Shown: positions 1-13,863 of the stretch, piece by piece | Position numbering within the stretch: the first letter of the stretch is position 1 | How the letters are laid out: each line of letters begins with the position of its first letter | NCBI GenBank assembly: GCA_018902385.1 | Contig: JABSSW010000048.1 | Coordinates: forward strand, 310,001-374,000 | Reading direction: 5' to 3' | DNA length: 64,000 nucleotides | Origin: Physcia stellaris | Taxonomy: Eukaryota > Ascomycota > Lecanoromycetes > Caliciales > Physciaceae | Translations under genes and position numbers: made by a program | The notes under the pieces: generated by a model | Told to the model about the DNA's origin: nothing | Database searches by the model: none | What the model saw: the letters and a program-made list of their open reading frames with translations, nothing else

Positions 1-2226
1 GACTTCGAGGCCGATTTTCGAAGCCTTGGTGGAGGTGTTGCGGGCGGGGTGAGCGGGCAATCGACTGATGCAGTCTCCGCGCGCTTTGATGCTGATTTTG
101 GTGTAGGTATCGGGAGACGTGAGCGTTTTGGTGATGTTGTTGGTGCAATAGGTGCAGGAGTGGCGGGCGGAGTAGGTGGATTTCTTGGCCGTTCTGGGGT
201 GTGACTGGCCTAGATATCGAAAATTTTGATGTTGTTGTTGGTGAGGTGGTTGGTGGAGTTGTTGGTGAGGTTGTTGGTGAGGTTTTATCTCCCTCTCTAT
301 TGCAGCTTCGTCCCGAAGCGACTTTATCTACCTCCTTCGCTGTATGGTGTTGGCGGAGGTGCTCGTGGAGTTTATTCTTTGACTCGAAGGCCCCCTCGCA
401 TTGCTTGCAGACGGCTTTTTGGCAGGTGGCTTCCTGAGTATGCTGCAATAGACGGGCCAATGACGAGTAGGACGCGGAGCAATTGAGGCACGAGTGATAT
501 TGAGGCGGGGGACGAGAAACAGGCGGATTCGGTGCAGGGGCTTCGGATTTTGAAAGAGGTTTCGCAGGAAATGCAGTGGCCAGGGCTTCTAGCCACTCGC
601 TTAGGCCCTTGGCGGTTTCGCTTTCGCTTTGTTCTTTATACCATGTCAAAGCAGGGCCACGTAAGCAGGTGTGGAGCACTTGGACTAGGTCGGCCTCGCG
701 GTAGTTGGCTCGGATACGCTGCAATTGCTGACAAAAGGTAATCGCCTCGTGATGTAAGCCGAACTCCTGGATATCGCACAGAAGAGTTGGATCGAAATAA
801 CCGATATCTGCAGCAACGGGGGTGGGTTTCGCGGCTTCGAGTTGTAAGACGAACGGGCATTCAGGTGAGTCCTGAAGATGTTTCTTCAACGGTTCAAAAT
901 CTCGGTTACCGGCTACTTTCAGCGAGCAATGCATACATCTTGCTCTGTATCCACCATTGGTGCACTTGAATCCAGCGGCGGCCATGAGTTCCTTAGTAGG
1001 ACCTGTCTTTGTCCAAATCCAATATTGAAAGCTAGCTAATCTCTCTTCGTATGTGCTCAGGGATTTGACGGGCGAAGCGGGAGCAGGAGGAGGTTCGATT
1101 TTCGGCTTTGCAATAACCTTTTCAACGATCTTCAACTCAGCTTCTTTCTGGAGTTGTATGGCGAGCGGACAATGCGGTGCGTTCTGAAGATGCTTCTTCA
1201 ACGGTTCGGGTGTGAAGTATCCACTGTATATTAACAACGAGCAGGTGGTGCATTGCATGACGTTGGCATCTGAATCGTTTCCACCTCCTGAAAAGCCTGC
1301 GGCGGCCATGACTGCTTTGGAATGACGAGGTGTTTCCAGAAACCTCCGGCAGGGTTTTAGGCTCGCTAATCGCTCTTCATATGTGGATAACGGCTTCAAA
1401 GGGGGGGGATTCGTAGCCCTACAACCAGAGGGGTGCAGAAATATAGAATTCATGGCGGGCGGATTGAGATCGAATTGAGGAGTCTCCTGAACGAAGGAGG
1501 AGAGGGCGCGTCTATTTGGCCTGCAAACGCGTATGTTTTCGTCAGGTATCTCGAGCTGTAATGGAGATATGCTCGAGCAAAATCTGGAGGAGCTTGCTGA
1601 GCAGGTAGGGTAAATGGGGTGCGGGCGGAGCAATCAAACAGCTGTTCCCGACGGGGGCAGAGAGGACACGTCTATTTGGCTTGTAAACGCGTGTATTTCA
1701 GGATCTTTCTCGGGCTGTAATGGGCAGGATACTCGTGCAATTGCTGGAGGAGTTGCCGAGCAGATAAGTAGGTAGGTGTTGGCTCGTGCAATTACCGAAG
1801 GGGTATGCCGAGCAGGTGGTAGGAAGGCGGCCAATGGGGTTGTACGGCCTGAATAAGGTCGTACTGGTGTAGCAGTTGATTCTGCTGTATGGTAGGCCAG
1901 ATTCTGGGCCTTGGTTGACTGATTCAATAGCACCGTTGCTTGGTGGTGCTACTCAGTCCTTGTTGCCTTCCTTCGGCCACTGGTGGTTAAGCAGACGCAT
2001 ACAAATACATGTATACGCCCCTCATTGAATAGGAGTGGAGTTTTAGAATAATGTTACAGCCGTGCGTGGTAGTCGGTATTCATTAAACGAGGATTCTAAA
2101 ACTAGGGAGGAAAGATGTACAGGTGGAGGCCGAAATGCCTGATGTAGGGCCTGCGAGGGCCAAGCCCTAGTCACGTGTTCCTCCCAGCCCTGCGGCAAGC
2201 AATGCCTCCGGGGCACGCTCGTAACA
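1..2226 (-). mobile_element. Young LTR retrotransposon, 5' part, gag-like region with BIR-like modules
   Basis: GC-balanced segment beside saturated AT-rich DNA, read on the minus strand. It begins with a probable LTR (2052-2226) and runs off the left edge, so any pol region and the second LTR lie outside the window. The minus-strand translation shows two repeated zinc-type modules, at about 1170-1380 and 845-1010. Each has an AAGF-like lead, C-x2-C, then 15 or 16 residues, H-x6-C, which is the BIR signature. A gag-like stretch follows (about 600-800), then C2H2-like fingers near 350-500 and a Ser/Thr/Pro-rich repeat tract (about 225-290). It carries none of the mutation seen next door and interrupts the integrase end of the older element at 2227, so it inserted later. 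It appears broken in a few places. Assignment to Ty3/Gypsy is inferred from LTR form and the shared finger. Confidence 0.6.
2052..2226 (-). repeat. Probable 5' LTR of the young element
   Basis: 175 bases. On the minus strand it starts TGTTAC and ends GTAACA, a six-base terminal inverted repeat like the TGTTA...TAACA ends of the LTRs at 6426 and 18299. The GC-balanced to AT-rich change falls exactly at 2226/2227, which fixes the outer end. The inner end is less certain: no clear primer-binding site follows, and an end near 1940 is possible. The partner LTR is outside the window. Confidence 0.5.
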
Positions 2227-5200
2227 AATGTAATAAAAAATTGTTATTTTATCGTAACAACGCGCAAAATTCGAATAATTGTCGTCGTGAACGACGACAA
2301 AAATGTCTTGAATAGTTGATTGAAATATGCAAAAACGATGAAATTCATAAACATGACTGTCAATGATGTAATCGTCAAATCGAAAAATTAATTCGTTTTT
2401 TCGATAGAAAAAAAGCTTGACGACGTTCACGTCGTTTTTATTCTGTTGATCAAATATCGAAAATATCTTTTTTCAATTTAAATCAATGTTGTAATTAGCA
2501 ATAAATTTCTGACGAAAATTTGTTTTCATCTTCACAAAAGCAATAATGAACAAAACATTCAATTCATTTTTTTCAAAAACTGTGTCAATATTAATGTTGA
2601 TTAAACGCGAAAAAACATCAAATACGATGTGCTGTTTGTCTGATTTGTGACGTAATTCAATTTCGAAACGCTGAATGTAATCGAAAACTTTAATGAAACG
2701 TAAATTAAATTTATCAATGAAAACAATAATCAAACTTGTTTGTTTAATTAAATTCAAAATTGCATCGTGATTTGTGAAAATGATTGTAAAACGTTGTTCG
2801 AAAAAATCGACTAAATGTTTTATTTTTTTGAGCATTCAAATTATGTCAATTAATTTCAATTCAATTGATCAATATTTGATTTCGACGTCGATTAAAAGTC
2901 GATTGAGAAACAAAATGAACTCGATAGATTTGCGAAATGAATATTTTTTGTCGTTTCAATTAACATTGTTCTTAACGTGATAAATCATGTCAGTTAATTC
3001 GAATTTCTTGTTAAAATCAAAATTCACGAATAGTTTTTTAACGAAATTCGAATGAACAAAATAAAAAAATTTGATCAATAATGATTGCAAAATCTGAAAA
3101 AAAATTATTTTCTCAAAAATAGAATTTTTGATTCTGATATTGCGAAAATAAATCTTTTTGACATTGTCAATTACAAATTCGTCGTGAAATAATTCAATTT
3201 TCAATTGTTGTAATGATTTGAATATTTCGACGTATCACGACACGTAATCACGTAATCAACTCGTAAATTTTAAATACGTTTCGAATAGTTGAAATGTGAT
3301 AAAAAAAGACAAACGCGAAATAATTTTGAACTTTTTCTCAATTGTGACTAGTTCAAATGAATCGACTTTTTGATCAAACAAATGAACAATGAAATAATCA
3401 ATGAAAATCTTTTCGAACTTGATCGATATGTTGTTAACTCGTAACATGTCGAATATTTTCGTGAAATGTGCGAAATGTTTTTGCAAAATGCTAAAATGAA
3501 TGACAATGTCGTTCACATAAATCTTAACGAAAATTCGATAAAATCGAAAAAGTCGATCGATTTGACGTTGCACATAAGTTGACGAATTCTTGTAATTCAT
3601 CACAATTACATTGAAACTTTTTTGATCGCGATGCGTGATTACGATTAACTTATGTCTATTTTTTGAATGAATTTTTCATTGATAAAAAAAAGTCGAGCAA
3701 TTCAACACGATGATGTATTGACAATCGATAACAACAAAAATAATGTTGAATTGTAAAAATAAAAAATAAACGTTTGATTGAATGATAACATTAAAATCGC
3801 GAATATTTACAATCGAACGATTTTTTTTTGATCATTAATTTCTTTTCATACGCAAAAAACAAAATAATTAAAAAAAATAAATTCGTTTGTTCAATTAAGT
3901 TTGTTTGATTCGTGCAATTTGTCGAAAATTTCATCGACGAACTTTTTATTCTTTTTATTTAATGAATATATTTTAATTTTGTCAAATATTTTTTGTTTTC
4001 AATTTGATTTAAGCGAAATTCTCATTCAATTTTTTTAAGAAAATTGAGCGAAATCGATGTTTGTTCACAAATCGAAATATTCGAAAATCAAAATTGTGAA
4101 AATTTTCACAATCTTTTTGTTAAATCGATAAATAATAACGTCGTTTTCAAAAATAATTTTTGTAATAAATTTCGCAAATTTCATATCAAACGATAAATTT
4201 GAAATTTTTGACGTATCGTTTGCGAAAATTAAAAATTGAAAATCGTTGTAACAAATTGACGAAAATTAAACATTTAATTGAGTGAAAACTTCACGTTGTG
4301 ATAATATGAAATTGTGAAAAATTTTCGAAATCGAAACAACAATAACAAACGTTGATTCAAAAATATTAATTATTATATTGATAACGACGTAAATTGCAAT
4401 TATGATTTTTTTAAATCAATTAATCTTATGTGTTCGAATTGAACGTCGAAAAATTAAATCGACGACGTCGCTAATTTCGTCGACGTGAATCTGAAAAACA
4501 TTGATGAAATCAATTTTAATCATATGATTGACACGACAATTTCGAAATATGTGCACAATTTGATTATTTTTATTGCGAACAACAATGTGTTTGAAAATAA
4601 AATTTACTAAATGAACGTAAAACGAAAAATTAAATTCGTTTGATTCAAACAGATAATTTCGATCAAATGAAACAATAGTGTAATGCATTGAAAAAATCAA
4701 CTCGTTATGCGAAAATATCATTGTGATTTTACGTGCGTGAATTGAAATTTGAATAATCACGCGTGACGTGCGAATTTCGAAATTAACAATGATTTCACAA
4801 TTATCAATGTAAATTGATTTATTCGATATGTTAACGTCGATTTTTTCTGAATCAATAACGTCATTGTTCAACAACATGTTAGTTTTGAAATTATCGACTA
4901 AATGCATTTTTTTAATGATTTTAATTTAATTGTGACGTCATTTTTTTGATCAAAAAAATACATAAATAAAATAACATATTCGATTGTTATATGCTTGTCG
5001 ACATTTAAATCACGTATTGAAATGAATGTAATCATGATTTTAATAAATACATTCGAAATTTGTTTTTTGAAAAATTGACGATCACAAAGAGTTATTTCAA
5101 CGTCGATGTTTAAACAAACAAATTCGACGTCAATTGTAAAAAATAAAATTACATGAATACGCGCGTAATTTCAATTTCGAAAATCATGATCAATGTCGAC

Positions 5201-6425
5201 GTTTTTGCTAAAATCGACATTTGAAACAACGATAGAAATCGATGTAAATTTGAATTTTCTCAGAAAAGTCGAAATGTTGATTGAAAAAATTTCGACGTAT
5301 TTGACAAAATAATAATAAATTCAAACGACGTGATAAATGAATTCGTAAATTCGTCAAACGTAATTGAAAATGAATTCGTAATCGCATCAAAATTGATTGA
5401 CGAAAATTTTCTAATTGAATTTCGCGTAATTACAATGAATTTAAAATTTTGAATAATCATAATGATAAAAAAAACTTGTTAAATACATTTGTGAAATAAA
5501 CAAAAATATCTTGACGCGAACAAATCGATCGAATGTAATCATGAAGTTTGTTGTTAAATGAAAAACTATTGTCACATTTTTTACAAATGACTAATTTGAT
5601 TGACTCAAATAAAAACACTTTTGACGTAATCAAATAAACAACATTGTCGTTTTCATTTTCGAATTCATTGTATGAAACAAATTGATAATAAAAAATGTTT
5701 TCTAAAACATGATAATCGTCAACGTATTGATCGTCAACATCGACGTCGTTTTGATTGAAAAAGTTTTTTTCAAATTCATTTTCAGTCTTTTCGTCAACAT
5801 TGTAAATTTTGATTTTGTCAAACTTTTCAAATTTTTTGACGTTTGACGATTTGTTGACTTTTTGATTCGAAACTGAAACGAATTTGCTTAAGAATTTTAA
5901 CAACAAAAACTGTTTTTCAGTCGACAAAACAACTGAAACGTCGAAAAACTTTTGTTGATAACTTTTTGAAAATTGACGAAATTGATAATTTGATTGAAAT
6001 TGATAAATTGAATTTCTATATTGATATGAATTGTAATTCGAAAACGATCACATATACGCTGAATAGAAAAAATTGACGTAAAATTGTTGATTAAAGTCGT
6101 TTTTATTTCGATTTTGTTTATTTGAACGATTGTTAAATCGATCAACATTATTGCTGAAATTTTGATCAGAATTGTTATTTTGTTCGCGATGACGAACAAT
6201 CATATTCATTCATACGTTTTTCTTCGCATCTAATTGACTTAAGAAAATAAACAAAATAATGTTTTTCGATAATTCAAATATTTGTGCACGAAAATTCAAT
6301 TCAAAATTATTTCATGTCGTAATACATTGATGAAAAACTGATGAAAAATTTGTTGCTTTAACATGTCGAAAAATGTTTTGCATGTAAAAACGTGATTTGC
6401 GATCACGACGAACGTCAACATAAAT
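2227..6425 (-). mobile_element. Old Ty3/Gypsy retrotransposon fossil A, minus strand, cut at both ends
   Basis: Very AT-rich. Minus-strand translations give the Gypsy order: gag C-terminal part with a C2H2-like finger (about 5450-6425), protease-side region (about 4400-5200), reverse transcriptase (about 3250-3660), RNase H (about 2470-3200) and integrase zinc-binding region (about 2240-2430). The integrase is cut at 2227 by the younger element and the gag N-terminal half is cut at 6425 by the LTR of element C. Many breaks; a dead fossil. Age cannot be taken from divergence because the changes look mutation-driven. Confidence 0.85.
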
Positions 6426-6619
6426 TGTTATAACACAAAATCAAATTAAATGATATGAATTTAAATCAAATATTTTGACATGATTTTTGACAAGAATTTT
6501 GTCGTCATTTTATATTAAATGAATGATAATCAAACAATTGATTCGCAATTACTGTACATAAATTGACATTTTGTCGTTCATAATTTTTAAATCAATCAAT
6601 TCACACATTACGTATAACA
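6426..6619 (+). repeat. Left LTR of element C
   Basis: 194 bases, begins TGTTA and ends TAACA. It aligns over its length with 13670-13863, sharing a well-kept central stretch. It is followed by TGATAACATCAT, nearly the same as the sequence after the left LTR of element E, so this is probably a primer-binding site. Confidence 0.8.
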
Positions 6620-9600
6620 ATTGATAACATCATTCAAGCGATAATCTGTACGTAAACAAAACGACATCATTTTTTGTTTTTTAACGTATCAATTTTCGAA
6701 CAGTTTTGCACTCTGTACGCAAGTCATTTGTTCATCAATATTTTTTCGTTGTCGTTGTCGAAAACTTTATTGTTCGCTCGATTCGACGTGTCGATCGAAA
6801 TCAATCATCAACAACAAACATCTAATTGAAAATGAAAATTTCAATCAAATTTTCTCAACTTTTTACAATTTTCAGCAAAAACGATTGATTTTTCATTCAA
6901 ATATTCAAAGCATTTCGATTTTTCGTGAAAATTCGCATTGTTATCGCTCAATGACGACGCATTTGAATATCAATTTATCATCGAATTTTTGTTTGATTCG
7001 AACAATTCAATTCAACGATTTTATTTGTTTTTTTATCAACAAATAATTTGTTCAACAAATTTTGAAAATTTCAATTCGTTTTTTTTTGTTTTGTTTATCA
7101 TCATTTTATTTCAAATTTCAATACGACACATTATTTTCATTTAAATCATTTTGATTGTTTTCATATCACAAATCATTCGCATTGCGTTTGAATTATTCGA
7201 TTACATCGATACAATTGATTCAATTTATTTTGTCAATACATTTCGACAAAAATTATTGTGAACAATATCGTAATTAATTGTTTTAAATCAATATCGTTGT
7301 CAATTATTAATCATTCAATTTCGACAAACATTGTTTATTCAACAAAATAAATCGTCGACAAAATTCGTTTTCGCAAAAATTTTAAAGTTTTCGTGATCGT
7401 CATCGAAACGTATCGAAACAATTAATCATTTTTCGATTGAATTAATGATCGAATTACGTCATTCATTTTTGATTTAAAATCGACGATTGCAAATATTTTT
7501 TTTGATATTTTTTACGTTCATTTTTCGAAAAATTTACGTCGTAAATTTCAAATCATTTCGTCGACGTCGTTTTTTCAACGACGAAACAACATCATAATTT
7601 CGCTGAACATCATTTTTCGAAACACAAAAAATATCGAATTTATTTTCGCATTCAATTCAAATATGACGAACGAAAATAACAATTGACAAAACATGAAATT
7701 TACGCAACAACAATGACAAATTTTTCAAACATTGATTACAGATGTTCGAAACGATGTTCAAACAAAATTTCAAAAATTCGTCGAATCATCAAATTCAATC
7801 GAATTTTTTGACAATGATGATGACGTCAAATGAAATGTTCAAAAAACGAATTTTTTTGATTCGTGATACGAAAAAAAAACGTCATTACAAACAATTCGAT
7901 CGAACATTCGAGCAAAAATACATATTTTCGAAATGTTCATTTTTACATTGAAAAAATCAAAAATATGACGTTGTTCAAAAATGTCGACGTGATTCGAACA
8001 AATTTTTATAATTGCATGCGTAATCACGCGTTACGTTAATACACAAAAATAATCAACGATGATCAAAAACGATTGATCAAATTCGAAAATGACGTAAAAA
8101 AATGAAAACGTTTGTTGTTAAAACGTTATAAAAAATCGTCGTCAACGACGTTGACGATCATCACGAAAAAAAAATACACGATAAAAAATATTCGTCGACA
8201 TCGCGAATCATTCGATTTCGTTGAAATTATAATCAAAAAAATTAAATCGACAATGATGTCAATTTATTCGCAATTGTATTTAATTTACAATAAATTGAAA
8301 TTGAAATTTCGACGAAACTTGATCAAATCGACAAAAAAAATTACAATGAATGAATTTTTTCAACAATTTGATGATAAAAAAAAATATAATGAAACATCGA
8401 AAATCGATATCGATTTTATTATTCGTTCGAAAACGAACGTCGTTTTCAATTCATTTATCGTTTTCAATTATCAATTTTGTCAACATCATTCGATTCGTAT
8501 AATATTTTTTTTGCTATTAATGAACGTGTAAATTACGAAAATTTCAATGAATTTTTTTCGCAATTTCGTCAAATTCAATATTCGACATCGTATCAATTTG
8601 AAAAACAAAATAACGTTTACATTTTTCAACAACGTTCATATCAATCAAATTATTCAAATCGACAACAATCGACACAAAATATGCAAAAACGTTCATACGA
8701 AAATCAACAATATCGATTTCAACAAACGCAACAAAACGAAATTCAAAAAAATCGAAACACGTTCGATTTGCGATTTCAATATTCGCAATTTTTACGTTTA
8801 AATAATTATTTTGTTGATTTTTCAATATTATTTTCGTTTTCGTTAAAACAAAATATTTATTTCAATCAAAATAAAACGTTTAATCAAAATGAAACATTAT
8901 ATCGACGAACGTATTTTGCGAAAAAAAAAACAAAAAACAATTATTCAAACGACGAAAAAAATTATCAAAATGATCACAACATGAATACTGAAAACGCGTC
9001 AAAAATATTTATGATAAATGATGAATATCATGACGAAAAACATTTCGAAACTCAAAAATTTAATGAAAATTATGTGATTCATGAATCATTCGAATATTTT
9101 GTGAATATTTCAATCAAACAAACAAAAATTTATTTATGCAAACGTTGTCAATCGAAATTTTATTTTAATAACAAATTTCATCGACATTTGCGTTCGTGTC
9201 AAACAATTTTGATTAAATTTGACACATCGTCGACGAAAAATGTTCATAATTATCAAACATTTATCATACAATCAAATGTCAAAACAAATACACGATTCAA
9301 TTTCGAATTTCGTTCGTAACGTTACGTTACGATGAAAACAAACATAAAACAATTTTTTATTGATATGTGCGTCGATATCGAATACGATGCATTTTTAATC
9401 GATCGTAAATTTTTGATGTAAAAAATATTTGATTACAAAACACATGCGCGACAAATCATGAAATTTTTCAAAATTCGCGATATCGAAAATGTCGTCGTCA
9501 TAACAATTGATTATATTTCATTAATTTTTCGTGTTTTTGAAATTTCGATTGATGACGAAAATGCGATTGTCACGTTCATTCGACAAATTTACATAATAAA

Positions 9601-12600
9601 AAAATTGAAAACAAAATTTTTTTTAAACAATGATATATTGAATTCAAAACAAATAAATATAAATGTAAACAAACAAATCGTCATTATAGAAAATTGCAAA
9701 AATATACGAATTAAATTAAATGTCATTAATCAAAATTCACAAATCAAACGCGTTGTTCGTGTTAACGAAATTATTAAAATTTCAATCAAATCAATTTTTA
9801 CAATTTTTTTCAAATTACGTGACAAAAATAATTTGTTTATTGAACGCGATTTTATGTTCACGTTTTCACGAATTGAACGATTAAATCAAAATGAAAACGT
9901 ATTTTTCATATCATTGATACATATACAGAAATGATTCAAATTCACAACATCAATTTTGAAAATGTTTACATTTTCAAAAATACGCGTCTTGAATTTCGTA
10001 CAAAAATACGAAAAAAAATTTATTTAATTAATTCGAAATACGTTCATTTAATTGTTAATGTTCATAAATTTATTTTTAAAAATTGATTCAAACAAATTAT
10101 GAAATTTGATGTTTCGATTTTGATCGTTGACGCGATTATCGCGATTAATTATGAAAATTTGCACGATGCGATCGCGATTAATTTCGTCGCAAATTTGATT
10201 AATTTTGCGTTTAATTTTGCACTCAATTTTAACGATTTTATTGTTGTAAATTTTAATATTAATGCGAAAAAAATTTTGTTTGTTGAAATTATTGTTTACG
10301 ATGACGTTAACGTTCGAATTAAGTTTGTAAACGTTGCGTTAAATTATTCAAAATTATGAAACGATAATGAATTTACGATGAAAATTTCGAAAAATGAATG
10401 AATGTCAATCGAATTGAAATTTGACGTCAAAATCGAAACAACAAAAATGTATTCGTTTGATTTCGCAAACAGAAAATTTGTAAACGAAATTTTTGACAAA
10501 TTACATGCACAAAATCGCATGAAATACATCAATCAATTTATTTCGCATGACTATTTTGTTTTCGCAATATGAAAAACAATATTTGAATCGAATGATTCAA
10601 AATGCAAAAAACGAATCGTCGTAAATATACGCGAATTAAACAAAATTATTTTTATCGATTTTTATTTTATGTTTTTTCAATCAAATATTATTGCAATCGT
10701 CGTCGAATGCAAATTCATTCTTGTTTTCGACGCAACGAATTTTTTTTATCAATGATTAATAAAGTTTGCAAACAAATATAAATTTATCGTCGTTTTTAAC
10801 AAAAAACAAAAACAATTTAACGTTGCGATGATGAATTTCAAAAATTCATTTTCGTACGTACAAAAACGAATCGATTTCATTTTTTGAAATTTTCGCAAAT
10901 TTGTTCGTGTTTACGTAAACGACATTGTCGTTTTATATTTTTGAAAAATATATGATTCATTTACATTCGATATTCGAACGATTAAATATTTATGAAATTA
11001 ATTTGTCGTCGAAAAAATCATTTTTCGATTATTTTACGATCGCATTTCTTGATCAAAAAATTGACGTTTTTGATTTCATTATCGCAATCGATAAATTGAA
11101 AACAATAATCAAATTGAATTTTTTTTATATTTTGAAAAATTTGAAAATTTATTTAAATTTAATAAAATGATTACGAAATTTTGTCGCGTTTTATGTTCAA
11201 AAAACGAACGCGTTACAACGTCGTAAAATTTTATTTTTACGTCAATTATCGTTCAACAAAAAAATCATTCGCAAAATTTATTCGCAAAAAATTGTAATGA
11301 ACAATTTTTCAATTGAAAAATCAAAATCATATCGATTATTGCAAAAAACTTTTAACAAAATTTCATTTTTGATACATTTCAATTTCGATCGAAAATTGTA
11401 CATCGACATCGACGCGTTTAAACGACGCGAATTCGACGCGATAATTTATCATTTCAAAACAAACAATAATTCAAACAAATTCAAACGTAACGATATCGAA
11501 TTCATTTTATTTTTAAATCGAATATTGAACGAAATCGAAATCGAATATTGATTTATCGAATTCGAAATGTGTGATTTAATATGAATTGTCAAAAAAATTC
11601 GACATATGATAAAAACAATCAAAAATATTATTGTTGTATTCACGAATCATGTCGTTAATATTTTTATCGTTAAACAAATCACGATGAATTCGAACAACAT
11701 CGATAAATTCAACTTTCGTTTTGTTTGTGTTTCAATTTATTTGTTACAATTTTAATTGAAAATAAAATATAAATTAATAAAAAATCATGTTGTTTCGAAT
11801 GCGTTATCAAAATTAACGTTTGAAAATAAACAAATGAACAAAAATTCAAAAAATAAATTTGATTTGAACACATATCATGACGAAATAATCGATTTTTCGA
11901 ATAATTTCGATTGTTACGTTTTTCAAAACATTTTTATTGTCATGTCGAAAAATTTAAAAAAAAAATCAAAAACGAATATAAAAAAAAACATAACGAAACA
12001 TAATCGAAATGTTAAAATCGTTGACGATTCGAATGCAAAAAAAAACAAAAATTGTCGATTCGAAATTTCCAAATTTCATCGTCGTTCGAAAACAACGTAA
12101 CGAAACGAAACGTCAATGAGCAAAAAAATGACGATACGAAATTTATATCAAAAAATTCAAAACAAAAATCAATTTCGCGTTGAATACGAATGACATTATA
12201 TATCATGTTAACATTGACACGCGTCGATTGTGTATATTTGTCGTTGTGAAACGCGAAATATTTCGTTTAATTCACGATCAAAATCATCATTCGAAAATTC
12301 ATCGATGTTATAACAAAATTTTCAATACGTTATACATATTTCGATTTTCGCGAAAAATCAAAAAATATATCGAGCATTGTTTTATTTGTCAATTAACACA
12401 AATTAAACGTCATCGATTTTACGAAAAAATTGATGTTTATCACATTCGTTTCGCGTTCGTTTCATATCATTGTCATTGATTTCATTTTAATTATGTTTGA
12501 CGAAATGAACATTGTTATGTTCGCAATTTGTAAACATTTTTGTCGAATTTCATTGATTTTCGACAAAAAAATTTATGAAACGAAAAAATGAATCAACGCG

Positions 12601-13669
12601 TTATTGAACAAATTGTTAATAATCGATTGAAAAATGTTTGAAATTATAATTTCAAATCGAAATTCAAAATTCATGTCGAATTTTTGATAAATGTTTTTCA
12701 TTAAATTAAACACGAAATTGTTAATTTCAATGACATATCATTCGCAAACGAACGATTCGTCAAAACGAATCAATCAAATTGTTGAAATTGTTATCAAATA
12801 TTTCGTCATCGAATTTTCGAACATCGATTACATTTTAATTTTTTTGCAATTCAAATTCAATTAAACAACACGTTTAACATCGTTACAAATTTATCATTCA
12901 ATAAAATCATATACGAATTCAAAATCAAAAACGCGATATCAAATTTAATCGAATTTAACACAACAAATGTATAAAATTTGTCAATTCAACGCATGAAATA
13001 TCAGCGAAAAATTGTCGATATCACAAATTTTACAATTGTCAAAATCAAAATATATCATGATTCACGTCATATTTTTATTCGATTAAAACAAAATGAAAAA
13101 ATCTATTTACAATTCAATAAAAATTACAAATTGTTTGACAAATCAAATTCGAAACTATTTCAACAATGTTGCGAATCATTTCGAATTTTTGAACGCATCG
13201 AACGTTTAACGTATCGATTGAAATTGTCATCAACATAACGAATTTATTTCGTTGTGTTTATTGCACAATTCGAATCAACATTTGTCGAAATTGATTTTTA
13301 CAATCGTTCGCGTTTTCATTATTTTGATTTCATTGAAATCGAAAACGATACGAATCAATACAAATTTTATGAAATTGAAAAACTAATCGAAAAGCAAACT
13401 AGAAAATACAACAAAATTCTCGTAATTCAATATTTAATCAGATGAATCGATTATGAGTCGAAATATAACGAATAACGATTTATTTTCGAATTACAAAATT
13501 TTCAAAATTTTATTGAATAATACGAATTCAATCATTCGCAAAATTCTGATGATCGCAACGACAAAAAAAACGAAAAAAAAATAAATTGATGCATAATATG
13601 ATTACGCATAATAATAAAACATGAAATTCAATGAAAACATTGATTTTTTTGTTTTTTTTATTAACAGAT

Positions 13670-13863
13670 TGTTATGACGCAAAACTAAATTAAATGATTT
13701 GAAATTAAATTTAATATTTTTGCAAAACATTTGACAAAAGTTTTATTATCATTTCATATTAAATGAATGATGATCAAACAATTGACTCGCAATTACTGTA
13801 CATAAATTGACATTTTGTCGTTCATAATTTCTAAATAAATCAATCGACATATCACGTTTAACA
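13670..13863 (+). repeat. Right LTR of element C
   Basis: 194 bases, the same length and ends as the left copy. The two differ by transversions as well as transitions, more than the LTR pair of element E. A T-rich tract precedes it. Confidence 0.8.

Larger units (their letters stand above)
6426..13863 (+). mobile_element. Old Ty3/Gypsy retrotransposon fossil C, full-length form, plus strand
   Basis: 7.4 kb between two 194-base LTRs in direct orientation. Plus-strand order: leader (6620 to about 7700), gag (about 7700-9320) with a C2H2-like finger near 9130-9210, protease start (about 9350-9500), region before reverse transcriptase (9500-10360), reverse transcriptase (about 10600-11170), RNase H (about 11280-11800) and integrase with its zinc-binding region near 12190-12480. 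Gag keeps a long open stretch (8477-9319) rich in Gln, Asn, Lys, Phe and Arg. Many breaks elsewhere. The bases outside the two LTRs do not match as a target-site duplication, and the flanks belong to two different minus-strand elements. Confidence 0.85.

Noticed and set aside
225-290. Short GTTGGTGAGG-type repeats resembling a CRISPR array
   Set aside because: The units are irregular, very short and without spacers, and lie inside a coding-like low-complexity tract of a eukaryotic genome.
201-486. Plus-strand open frames with Val/Gly repeats near the left edge
   Set aside because: They are the opposite strand of a Thr/Pro/Ser-coding repeat tract in the minus-strand retroelement, not genes.
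8112-9319. Long open frames in the AT-rich block as host genes
   Set aside because: They match gag order and the finger of an LTR element, lie between its LTRs, and have a composition set by mutation. They stay open because Gln codons are spared.
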